Positions 21,737 to 32,550 of a DNA stretch of 64,000 nt are shown piece by piece. This stretch comes from Brevipalpus yothersi (Eukaryota; Arthropoda; Arachnida; Trombidiformes; Tenuipalpidae), in contig QZCP01000184.1 of NCBI GenBank assembly GCA_003956705.1, forward strand, positions 3,336 to 67,335, in the 5' to 3' direction. Each line of letters begins with the position of its first letter. Position 1 is the stretch's first letter. Below the pieces are notes generated by a model. The model did no database searches. It saw only the letters and a list, made by a program, of their open reading frames with translations, and had not been told where the DNA came from. The position numbers and the translations under genes were made by a program.

Positions 21737-23482
21737 TGATAAACATACGGATATCGGTGGTCACTGGTTTTTTTTGGACAACTCTTTTCATAGCCCAAAC
21801 TTTATCCATATATTTATTCACTTTTTTTCAGCAATCAAACTAGTCTTCGAATCATCCCAAGACAAGCTTGGGATCCTATGCTAATTTCACGCTATTTTTC
21901 ATTCACTATTTTTGAATCATGGATAAGATTTTTTGATCAATCCGATTCAACAAATGAAACACATTAATTTCGCCAGAGCAAGCGGGATAATAGATTTCTG
22001 GTCAAATATTTCATATAATTATATTATTAAACAGATCTTTTACTCATATCAAATAAGTTTGATACAATAACTTGCTAAAATTCATGAGGAAATGTATGCG
22101 CAACTGATGATTAGATTCAAATTAGATTAGAAAAAAACTGAGAAAACTGTCAAGTCGATATAGTGGATTAGGGAACGAAATGAAAAGTAACAGCTCAAAA
22201 GGTAGATGTCGAGTAGAGCAATTCAGACTGCTCGGTTCATGGAAGTTGAGCACTCATTCTAACTCATTCAATAATTCAAAGAGGTATGGGTCAAGGAAAA
22301 AATGGTTCAGAAAGAAGATTCGACTAGATTCTAAACTGTTATCAAACTTATCTCGGACAACGTTCATCATAACAGCAGAGCATTAAAGTCGCTACATTCT
22401 TTCATGTCCCATCAAAAAATTCAAGTTGTAATGGCGCCAATAATTGATAGAAGATGCCAATACATTACGTTTTTTCGATATTTCAGAGCACTTGAGAACT
22501 TTTCTGAAGGATGACTATTTGAATTAAAAATCATCTTTTATGCCGAACTTACCACTTTAAGCGAGCTCTGAGAATAAGTAAGAAAATGTTCAAATGCCAG
22601 AGATAAGAAAGAGGAGAAGAGTTATACAGTTCATTGCTCACAAACATCGGATTACAGAATCGAAATGATCCTCACATTTTCAGAAACAAAATGCTCATTC
22701 AAACCAAAATTTGCTACTCAAAAAGCATTTTTAAAGTGAATATATTCATGATCACTCTCATCTCCTTGTTTGTTCAATGTTTACCAGGAATTCAGGTGAC
22801 AGGAAAGAAAAGAATTAACAATTTCTCCACCAGCAAAAGTTCTTCGCTGATTGAGTGGAGTCGTATTCGGAAGACTTCGAGTTTTAAAGAGAGCTAATTA
22901 TCATGAACTCGATTCTCTGTAGATTAGCTGCGACACCGGTGTTTGTTCGAGCGAAGAGTATTAGCTGGAAGTTTAAATTTTCTAACTGTAAATGAAATCA
23001 TGAATGGATCACTCCTACTCACAGTAAGCCACTAATACTGCCATTCTTACTTGCTTGCCCTTCTCGGACTGCTTCTTTTGACAGGCCCACTTCTTCTTCT
23101 TCTTCCTCATCTTTCTCATCCTCTTCATCTTCTTCATCACGCTGCTGTGTATGATATCCGTTTTTTACACTCTTACACCAACAACCACGTCACTATACTG
23201 ATGAATATTTGAATATTTGTTGACCCCGAGCTTGATCACTTAATCGCCTTCTTGACTACTACTTCATCCTCTTGATGTGTGTGTTGTGATTTAAATCATC
23301 CTCAATTCTTGAACTCTTGTGTGTTTTATCATCTGATTTGCTTGACAATCCTTATTTACTAGAATTCCTCTGACCGTTTTGGTTTGTTGACATACACACG
23401 GCAGCTGTAATCAGTATTTTTTGACCAGTATTTAATCATCATTCCATAATCAGCCATCGTCATTATCATCAATATCATCATC
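21737..23482. other. Intergenic spacer MPP - small membrane protein
   Basis: Contains one copy of a dispersed repeat (21935-22088) and a CTT/TCT-rich stretch around 23090-23130. Short frames at 22180-22386 and 22634-22897 have no known motif. The end of the interval is the probable promoter and 5' UTR of the first isoform of the small membrane protein. Confidence 0.5.
21935..22088 (+). repeat. Dispersed repeat, copy A
   Basis: By hand alignment this segment matches 24973-25127 in the same orientation, about three quarters identical over the first 110 nt without gaps. It shares the blocks aatgaaacacatt, gagcaagc, tggtcaa and agatcttttactca, and weaker similarity extends about 40 nt further. 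The family is not recognised. Confidence 0.7.
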
Positions 23483-24441
23483 ATGGTAGATTTATCTGGT
23501 GGACATGAAGGACCAATTGAACATCGTTTCAGTAATTGGATATTTGTTGTTCCCGGGATCATAACCATAGCTCTTGTGGGTACGTAAGACAACATGTATA
23601 AATTCTTGTCATTCCATGTCTCTCTCTCTCATGATGATCACACAAAATAATGATTTAAATCATCGTTAAACTTACAAGTCAATTTATTGTCTAAAAATCA
23701 CAAAAATACACGATAGGTAAAATATGGTGAATTGAGATGATGAAAGTGGAGAAAGAAAAGATGAGAAATGTAACTATTGATGAAAAATGAGGTTCAACTT
23801 GAAGTCATCATCATGATCACCGGTCTGATCATCTGTTACTCATCCTCAAGTGTGCTAATTTTTATCTGATGATAGGGAAGAGAGTCGATGATACTCACTT
23901 GTTTCAGGTCTCATGTCGTGTATAATCATCATTCCACGTTGCCAGTGAGATCATCATCATCACCATGATCAATGTTTCAGTGTGTTAATGTATTTTTTCT
24001 CTCTTTTCTCTTTGATACTTGCTCATCACCGTTTTTATCGTTAATTATTCCTTAAATTCTCAGATTTCATCATACAGTGTAGAAGTTGAAATTTTTTTAG
24101 ACCATGGTTTTTGTGAATTTAATATATTTTCTCATTCCATTGGCTATCGTTATTAGCCTAATTGGTGAGTCCATCGTGTTACCTGATAGTGAGAGTTGAG
24201 GTGATGATAAAGTGGTTGAGTTGAGGAAAGAGAGGAAAGAGACATGCCGGTGTTTTGTGTGCTAATCTAAATTGTGACCGATGAATTTTTCTAATTATCC
24301 AATTGTCTTGAATGTTTTGCAGGTTTTTTCACCTATAAATTGGTGCAAGCACAAGTTGAAAAAACCAAACGAAGAGAGGAGAAGAAAAAAATGAAACAAC
24401 AAAAAAAAGAGCCATCAGCTCCAGCGAAGAAGAAGAAATAG
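23483..24441 (+). CDS. Small single-pass membrane protein, isoform A
   Basis: Two exons: 23483-23579 and 24323-24441; 71 residues. A hydrophilic N-terminus (MVDLSGGHEGPIEHRFSN) precedes a hydrophobic segment (WIFVVPGIITIALVGFF, about 19-37), then YKLVQAQ and a strongly basic Lys-rich tail ending AKKKK. The first exon ends in phase 1 and joins GGT TTT TTC across the junction. The layout resembles small integral membrane proteins with a cytosolic basic tail; the terminal lysines could act in ER retention or membrane-surface binding (inference). I do not recognise the family. It shares its second exon with isoform B, which starts from an independent first exon 0.6 kb downstream. Confidence 0.65.
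24104..24441 (+). CDS. Small single-pass membrane protein, isoform B (alternative first exon)
   Basis: Alternative first exon 24104-24164 with its own ATG (context acc ATG g), followed by GT donor gtgagt, joins the same second exon 24323-24441; 59 residues. It replaces the hydrophilic start of isoform A with a hydrophobic start MVFVNLIYFLIPLAIVISL, so the membrane segment begins at residue 2-3. Both first exons end in phase 1 at the same Gly codon, so the tail is read identically. The upstream sequence ending tttttttag before ACC ATG could also be an acceptor of a 5' UTR intron. Role unknown; predicted N-out or signal-anchor micro-protein with a Lys-rich cytosolic tail. Confidence 0.6.
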
Positions 24442-25212
24442 ATATTGATTATTCACATAAAACGAATTAATTTCGATTTCTTCAGCCAACGATAATCATG
24501 GCAGCTTTATCTTCAGGGAGCAAGCCGAATCAGATTCTTATCAAAGAACGGAAAATTATAGCCTCAGTCATGATGCGGTAACATTACAACTGTTATTTTA
24601 TAAGCATTCCATTTCCATTATTTATGATTATATTATTAAAATGTGTTAAAATTTGCCACATAAGTTTCACAAAGTGTCGAGAGTGTGTCTTTCTACATTC
24701 TTTCTACAGTCTGTATATTCTCACTGAATACTCGCGATTAGCTGCATAGGAATATGAATGATGGCTTGATTAGTGTGAGAAGTTTGACAAGAAACGGAAA
24801 TGCCATATCTTCTATAGTGTATTCAATGTGCACATATCAGATTCAGATAATCAGAATACAGCATCATCGATACGATTGTCTCCTAGTCATTACCAGAGAT
24901 TTCAGAGAATCTCACAAGTTTAGAGGTAAGCTAGTCGATTCTGGTCAGATTCATTATATGATCAGAATCTTCGATCTACCTGACCAAACTAATGAAACAC
25001 ATTGATTTAAGTGGAGCAAGCTGAAGTATTGGTTCTTGGTCAATTTTTTCATATTATTATAATATTAAAGAGATCTTTTACTCAAGTCGAACGAATCGAA
25101 TGCAAAAACTCGTCAAAGATTCGTGATGAATATCGAATGAAAGACAGGAAAAGGGTAAAAATCAACAAAAATATATGTATTTCAGTCACTTTTTCATGAC
25201 CATGAAAAATAT
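24442..25212. other. Convergent intergenic spacer
   Basis: Lies between the small membrane protein (+) and the 3' end of the BLTP3-type gene (-). Contains an exon-like ATG frame of 27 codons at 24498-24581 (see findings) and copy B of the dispersed repeat. No other coding signal. Confidence 0.5.
24973..25127 (+). repeat. Dispersed repeat, copy B
   Basis: Second copy of the repeat at 21935-22088, same orientation, about 3 kb away, with the small membrane-protein gene between them. Divergence of about a quarter of positions implies an old duplication or transposition. Confidence 0.7.
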
Positions 25213-28200
25213 TTAGTCTTCTTGAGTGACAGACTGATTTTTTCGAAGCCTTTCATTCTCTAGTTGTAGCTCAGCTATCTGGCTCAAAAGTCGACTGTTT
25301 TCGGCGGCAATGATGCTCAACAGTTCATTGGTATCAGACTCCAGTTTCTTCATTTGTTTTGCTTTTTCATCAACACTGCTTCCAAGTCCAGCTCTAACAG
25401 AATCAGAGTGGCGTATCAACATATGTTCAGATCCTGAAGAAATAGACAAATGTTTGTAAAAGCTCAGTTGTCAGATAAGAACATGATTTAACTCACCATT
25501 TAAAGCTGAAGGAATGATGCGTATAATATTGTCTTCCGTTTGCTCAGCTAGAGTATCTCGGAACTTCATTCCTAACGGTGGGGCTTTCAGGTTATTGTCA
25601 ACTATTTTGAAAAATACATTTTGCAAGTGATAAATAGCTGGTTTGACTTTTTCTGCAAATGGATCATCCAAGAAATCCATTAGCTTTAGAAGAATATCTT
25701 TGTCAATTGAGACTTCAATATCCTCAATTTTTATGGACATCAGTTCACTTTTTAGACTAGGATTTAAGACACTATCGGAGCGCATGATGATAGAAGAGGA
25801 ATTCTTATTTTCTGGAGATGAATTTTTGACGTTCAAGCTATCATTATTACTTATTTTACTATTTCTACCAATCTTGGCGTCATTGTACTCATTGAATGGT
25901 ATGTTGTTGAATTCATTGATGAAGATCTCTGAAAGCTTAGCCAGTAACGATGAATGAAAACCATTTGATTGCTTAACAAACGCGAGAGATCCAATTTTTA
26001 TGGTAAGATAACTTAGAGAGAGTATTTCAGGCTTCGAACGAACTTGAGTCAGGTTTGATGGATTATCTCCTGACTCATTAACACAGAGTTCAGTTGCCTC
26101 TAAGGCTTTTTCAACTCCAATTGAATTACCAGTGAAATAAACATCATCTTCGAGTTCCAAATTTCCAAAACCAATTATAACAAGTTCGTCATCAGCCGAT
26201 AAATCACTACGAATGGATCTATCATCCTCATCGTTTGGTGATAAATCGGGTATGAGATCAGAGAATGTTAGACTACTTTCACTCGGAGTAAGACCAGAAG
26301 ACTCTAAAAGAAGATATATTTGTTAGGATATGGAGGGAGTTATAATGACATCTCACCTTTAGAGGAGGACTTATAATCAAAATTTGGCGTCGGTTGGGAA
26401 TCGCTTGGATTGTCACGAAGAGGGTCCATGAGAGGATCTTTGAATGATAATTCACTTTTTGAGGGTGATGTTTGAGGAAGAGATTGTTCACTGGAGACTC
26501 GATCAACACTGGAAGAGCCATTGATATAGTCGCGTGGAAGATTAGGAGTTCTCGGTTTATACTGGGTTTTCATCGAGCTGTTATCTGAATGCACTTCTTT
26601 GCGATCAAGTAGCACCTCAATTTCAATACCAGGAATCAAAGATATGATAGAAGCACGAGGTGATTTCATTGGCTCATTTCCGTGGAAATTAGCAATTTTT
26701 AGGGAATCTTCAGAAATGAAAGAGCCAAACTCTTCAAGCTTCTCCATTAAACGTAGTATGAAGATATATCCATCGTGTTCGATCGAAATCTTCACCGGTT
26801 CTGGTATACACAATACCATATTAACGTCACAATCAACTGTCGATTCTTTACTTTCCGGTTGTTTATCATACAGCAAGCTATCAGAAAAATATGCCCAGAT
26901 CGTTGCATGTATAGGATCTATGATCGGCACAGTTCTAGAAGAACCTTTCTCAATGAAATCAAACCATACAGGCTCACAATCTATAACCCAAACTTGATTA
27001 TGATAATTGAGGTTCTGAGAGTCCATGATTTTGAGGAATCCATTAGCTAGAGGTCTAGAGTCTATTTGATCTATCCAAGGAAAACTTTCTCGCTTGGTGA
27101 AGAAGTTACAGCTACCCATTTTTTGAAGTGACTCATTCAATCTAGACAAATAAGAAGCCTCACGGACGGAATTTGTGATCACAACCTTGGAACAGTTCAA
27201 CTGCATGGAACCATATGCATTTTGATTGAATGGTCCTGATTCTGTTCCAATCGGAAGATTTGAAGAATTTCCAGGCTTTTTCAAGTCAATAGAAATAGTT
27301 GGCATCAAAGCTTCGATTCGGACCAACATATTTGTATCACTTTCGCTTTGAGGAAGAATTTTTTTGAGATCTGCAATTGATTTCTCTAAGTTGCTCTGTA
27401 AAGCGTTGAGCCAAAGAATGGTTGGTAAATCAACGATGAGTCGTAGGGGAACTGCATTAGCAAAAATAACCGGGTCTGGCACAGGACGACTGAGACTCAC
27501 TCGTGTCGAACCATATTCATAGTAATAATATTGATTAAATTCAACGTACAAAGCAGGCAAGTCACCGGGAAAGTTACCAGTAGTCAAGAATTTTCTCTCA
27601 TCAGTATCAGCGCCAAACTTTCTTCCTCCACGACGAGAACCGCTTGTTGAAACAGTTTTTACACAATAATTTCCCAATCGAAGAAGGATGACCATTGAAT
27701 AAAGATCACTTAACGATTGGTGAGCTGATTTTCGCTCTCTGGACGAAGACAAATCATTCTGTGGAAGATTGGCAAGACGTTCAGCGAACTCAAATAGATG
27801 ATGTCTAATCCACGTATCTCGCGTAGTTGATGGATCTCCATACTTCAACCAATTATCCCGTGAGCCCAATGCTTTTTCATATGGATAGATGTCAAGAACG
27901 AATTTATCAATGACAACATGCAAAGCACCTCCTCCACTGAGAGAAGCAAATGAACTACGACCATGCACTGGATCAAGATCATCACAAATTTGGAGTTGAA
28001 GACAGTTGATCACAAGATGATAGGACGTCTCAAAATTGAATAATTTGCTAGCTTCAAGGTACTTTTTGACTGCATTATTGTCGACCATCATTTTGAGTTT
28101 TGAAATATTTTTTGGTGGAGCCGGCTCTTCGAGAATTTTCTTGTTTATGGGAGCTCGTTTGATGAGGTCGAAAATATATGTTACAAAATGGAATGCAGAA

Positions 28201-29325
28201 ACTAGCATGGCATCGGTGAGAACCCATAGAAGGTCATTGAAAACTAGCATAATTCGAGCACCTACCACTTGACAATCAGATAAACGCTTTTTCATCATAA
28301 GTCGGCATGAACCTTGGCAAATTAGGCGTAAAGGGGCAGAGAAGGCAGAAGATTCTGTTTTGGCTTCGAACTTCATTGTCTGCCACTCGATGTGCTTGAA
28401 ATTAAGCACTAAGCCACGATCTTTATCACGGAAATTAGTAGTTCGTAAATCATTACAAGGCTTCCAATTCGGTGGACGACTTTCGACTTCAAGCTGAGCA
28501 ATTTGAAATGTCGCTGAAAGCGCTGACAAGGCAAAATTGATAACAACCGAACTAATTGTTATTCGAATACCGTCGATAACACGATCTATCCAGCCATACT
28601 TTGAAGTCGACCTGGAAAAAATGAGTAAATAAAGGGAAAATTTCGTTAGAGAAGCGTTAAATTATCAAACTTTCTGGCGACCAGAACAAGATGAATGAAC
28701 ACATTCGATGGGAGGAGAAAAACATGCGAAAAAACAATATATTTTCTGGCGCGGTTCAATGTTTTGATCGCAATTTTGAGCAACTTTCTTCCTCAAAAAG
28801 AAAGATTATCACTAACCCTTGATTTAAAGAGACTGAATTTTTGAGATCACGAAAATTTTCACATATTTCAACTTGTACATTCACTTCATCAAGTCCCAAG
28901 CAGATTGGCTGTTTGTTCAAAGTTGCCCATGGAATCTGATTAAAATAGTAAACAAAAATGAGATCATCATCGAATGGTGGAAAAATGAGCAAGAATCAAT
29001 GGTGATAATATTTACTTTGATAGCTGCACGACTACAAGTGGCTCGAGATATGTTCAGCCAGACAGGCAATTCGAGTAGATCCATCAGAACTTCTTCATTG
29101 AGCTCAAGATTATTAAGCTCACAGAAGCCTTTCATGGTACTCAATTTGAAAGAATCGGTGGACAAATTTTTGAAGAATCTAATCAGAAAGAGATGTTAGA
29201 AGAGAAGATACATCATGTAAATCAGAGTAAAGATTATGAAGCAATTAAAAAAATCTCTCTATCCCACTAATAGTCACTCACTTGGCTAGATGTTTCATTA
29301 CTTGATTCTTGATTAGATTGGCCAT
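25213..29325 (-). CDS. BLTP3: Bridge-like lipid transfer protein, BLTP3/UHRF1BP1 family
   Basis: Six exons in transcription order: 29325-29282, 29178-29016, 28935-28817, 28611-26357, 26303-25497, 25433-25213; 1202 residues, all phases consistent. The 44-nt first exon gives MANLIKNQVMKHLA, matching the chorein N-terminus of UHRF1BP1/UHRF1BP1L. Exon 2 continues with KFFKNLSTDSFKLSTMKG, LNNLELNEEVL and LPVWLNISRA; exon 3 has IPWATLNKQPICLGLDEV. Later family landmarks are LIFNDLLWVLTDAML-like text in the large exon, SYHLVINCLQLQICDD, and YVEFNQYYY. The C-terminus is a coiled coil (ENSRLLSQIAELQLENERL). Family role: rod-like channel proteins that move lipids at organelle contacts, implicated in endosome traffic. 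Somewhat shorter than the human proteins (about 1440 residues). The vertebrate A/B split is not resolvable here, so the symbol is the family name. Confidence 0.93.
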
Positions 29326-29831
29326 TATGATAAACTTTGAATCTTCCTTGGGTATAAACAGCAATTAAAACATGTATAAATGAACGGTTTCCCTTTAAGA
29401 GGAGGGATACACAAATGATTAACAAAATACAAAAAAAATATATTGATTCAACAACAAAGTCCTGATTCAGAACATTAACGAGTGTAAACACAACACAACA
29501 CACACAGTGTTGACCGGTCAAATCACTTTGGTTGCCTTCTCGGACACTCTCACAAGATGATTATTTCGAACACTATTGCTATATGTACATGTGAAGGAAA
29601 TGTGAAGTGTGTTGTTTAGAGAAAAATTTTCTCCATCAAAAAAGGAAGAGGTTTTTCCTAAAATAATATACAGCTATATGTAGCTAAAAATTGTTGATAA
29701 GATGAGCTCAATAAAGAATAAGAATCATTATGATTCGCAACATACACAACATTATGATTGAAGATGACGTAACCAAGTTGTGAATGCAAATCAGTGAGCT
29801 TGAGTCGGAGTTATCGTCTGAATACACCTTG

Positions 29832-29895
<64 letters not shown>

Positions 29896-30869
29896 TGTTG
29901 CTCTTGAGATGATACTTGAACAATATTGAACGATTTTTGTGGGTGAAAAATAATTTGGGACGTAACAGAAGTGATATGAGGAAAGATAGGGAGAGAGAGA
30001 AACAAGTGAACAGTTACCGTTCGAAGTGTTAACTTGATTGAGAAAAATTTATTTTGATACTTAATTTTCTCAAACTTATTTTGTTCACATCTCACTTTTT
30101 CTTCACTTCGTTTTCTATTAAAGCTTTTGAGAGCAAAAAAGTTGGGACATGCATCCAAGCAGATCACCAAAAAAGAGAGGGAGAGCTATTGTTGGACAAG
30201 TAGATCGAAGTGAAATCAACTCGAAAGTGAGAAGAGCTATTGAGTGGAGCATAAATTGATTGATTTTGAGGTATTGAGGAAAAATACAAATCTTTATCGG
30301 CCTGATAGAATAAAATCACGTAGATAAGAACTAAATCTGGCTGTGGATCCATCTTCTTGCAATAATAGACCCATGATCATGAATCTGATCCCTGGCCAAA
30401 TTCCTCGATACTGAGAATTCATATGATCATGAAACTCCATTCACAATGCTACATCTTGAGACGAAACATCATTTCCTTTACGAACAAACGAATGATTATG
30501 CATCTTTATTTCCTTCCTCCTTTTCCATGAAGCTGATTTTTTAGCTTGTCGAATAGCCTCGAGAAATCATCGTTGGAAGCAACAAAAGGCTATGATCCAC
30601 TCGTGTCCATTAGTTAGCTGACGTTGATTAAACTTCATATACTCGAGGTCATTTTGCATGGATGGATTTCCTGATAGAGTTTCGAATTTAAATCTCAGAC
30701 CATGCCTGAGAAATATTGGGAATTCCTGAGATACTCCCACAATCAGCTAGTATCCACCAGCTCGCCTAATAATTTGTAAAAAATGACCCGGGAATAGAGG
30801 GTCTGTAGATACACATACTGAACTATCTCTTTCAAGGAACACCGACTAAATCCTTGAACTACATCTCTT
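29326..30869. other. Intergenic spacer with (TC)n tract
   Basis: 5' flank of the BLTP3-type gene and 3' flank of the small basic gene, both on the minus strand. A (TC)n tract lies at 29834-29891. Minus-strand frames through it give only Arg-Glu repeats and are not genes. Confidence 0.6.
29834..29891. repeat. (TC)n microsatellite, about 58 nt
   Basis: Uninterrupted TC dinucleotides. Confidence 0.97.
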
Positions 30870-31211
30870 TCAATCAACTTCCATATCGTTGATATTTATA
30901 TTTTCGATCGAATCAGCCAGGAAATTATCATGAAATCGCTCGAAGAATTCTTCTGGTTTATAATATGGTTTGAATCTTTTAGATCTTTCTTTGTTTTCAG
31001 CTAGTGTAGAAATCTTCCTTTTTACTTGATTAATTCGGTTATAATTCAATACCTGATGAGCATTAGGTTTGAGAACTGTGTTTGTCCATTTCATTGAGCT
31101 TTTGGGACTTGAATCTTCACCTCTCACCTTCCTCCGATAATTATCGAATTTAGGTTCTGATCGAGTCTTGAACCCAGTACCTTCATCATCGCGTGCGAGT
31201 GTCTTGACCAT
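30870..31211 (-). CDS. Small basic protein of unknown function
   Basis: Single coding exon, 113 residues, starting MVKTLARDDEGTGFK. A polypyrimidine tract and CAG directly before GACAATGG (the ATG is at 31211-31209) suggest a 5' UTR intron ending just upstream. The protein is rich in K, R and N, with the segment KRKISTLAENKERSKRFK resembling a nuclear localisation signal, then KPEEFFERFHDNF and an acidic C-terminus ending DMEVD. No family recognised. It sits divergent from NFRKB, about 1.3 kb away. Composition and the clean start context suggest a real gene, but conservation was not testable here. Confidence 0.5.
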   Translation of the reverse strand: MVKTLARDDEGTGFKTRSEPKFDNYRRKVRGEDSSPKSSMKWTNTVLKPNAHQVLNYNRINQVKRKISTLAENKERSKRFKPYYKPEEFFERFHDNFLADSIENININDMEVD

Positions 31212-32550
31212 TGTCCTGAAAAAAAAGGTTAATGAGATTTTCTTAAGTTTGTTCATAATCCTAACGTCTTGAAGTGATTGATGGCCTTCATTTCAGTATG
31301 ACTAGATATGCATTTTTACGACTTGATCAGTAACCTAAAATTCTGCTCTTCTCTCCATAAGCAATCATCTTCTCAGATGATCTCTCAGTTTACCATTTAT
31401 GTGGGAATTCAGTAAGATTAAAGTATTCCTCCCCATTAACCGTTCATTGCATTTACAATTTTACATCGTTTTCGCCTTCTTGCCGCAGTTGGATTTGTCA
31501 AGTTTCAAAGATAATAGTAGCGTGTGGATGATTTTCACCTCATAATGAAATGTTAATCAAAAGAGATGAGCATCCGGTTCGAGAGCAAGCGTGAAAGATT
31601 TATTGTGTTGCTCGAAAATTTTGAAACATTACAAGAAATAAAATGCCCTAAAAACTTCTCTCGATTGATTGTTAGCTAGCTCAATACCATAAAAATTGGA
31701 AAGAAATAGTCTTGAAGTTTTATAAATGAACAAAATACATGTATCAGTATACAATTCGAATATCACTGTATGACGTTATTCCACGATATTCTTGAGGCAC
31801 AAATATGATCAGTATTTATCATCATTTTTACGGTCCAGTAGTTATATGACCATTATTTGAAACGAAGATAATTTTTGATCCTAAGCATTTTTTCACTAAT
31901 TTAACTTCTCCAAAAAATCATACCATAAATATCCATCCAAAAAACTTTTCAATCAGAAGTTCTGCTGTACAGCACAATCCTGTAGAATGTAGATGGCACA
32001 GTCAGTTGACTTTTCATGGAATGTTTTGCTTTTGATTTAATTTCGAAATGAGTTTTACTGTGAACTGCTGAATTTTCATTGATTAATTGACGAAAATTAA
32101 AATCAATGATTAGTTGATTCAGCAATTCAGCACTAATTCATTGAAAGTGTGAACTAAGAGTGTTTTAATGGATTTATCCATGAAATAAGTGTCTGAGTGA
32201 TTATTTGGTCAAAGAAGTGTGGATATCAACTTGGTATTAACAAGATTGTTTTAGGATCACTTTTTGGCGGACAAACCATGTTCCTGTGTGTCATTTTCGA
32301 TAGCTTTACTATTTTGAACAGTAAATTCTGCTCCTAACAATTGATGATGGTTACATTCATCCACTGGTACCAATGCTGCCTGTATCGATATTGAACAATC
32401 GATTACCGATCAGTCCTGGTCGAGTGATTGTGTTTCATAACAAACTGGTCCACATTCTGATCTGTACTGTCTCTTGAGTCTGTGTTCCTATTAGACCAAT
32501 TATGTGATTTAATTTGTCTATATTTTTTTGTGAAAGGTGTATCAAATATA
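31212..32550. other. Divergent spacer before NFRKB
   Basis: Between two head-to-head genes; no coding signal seen. Contains a short dispersed inverted similarity around 32075-32130 (attgattaattgacg and ttagttgattcagcaattc). Presumed promoters and 5' UTRs for both neighbours. Confidence 0.5.

Noticed and set aside
29708..30170. Minus-strand frames with long Arg-Glu repeats
   Set aside because: They are translations of a (TC)n microsatellite with unrelated flanks. The same applies to the frames at 56224-56616, 58174-58591, 59650-60055 and 60645-61049.
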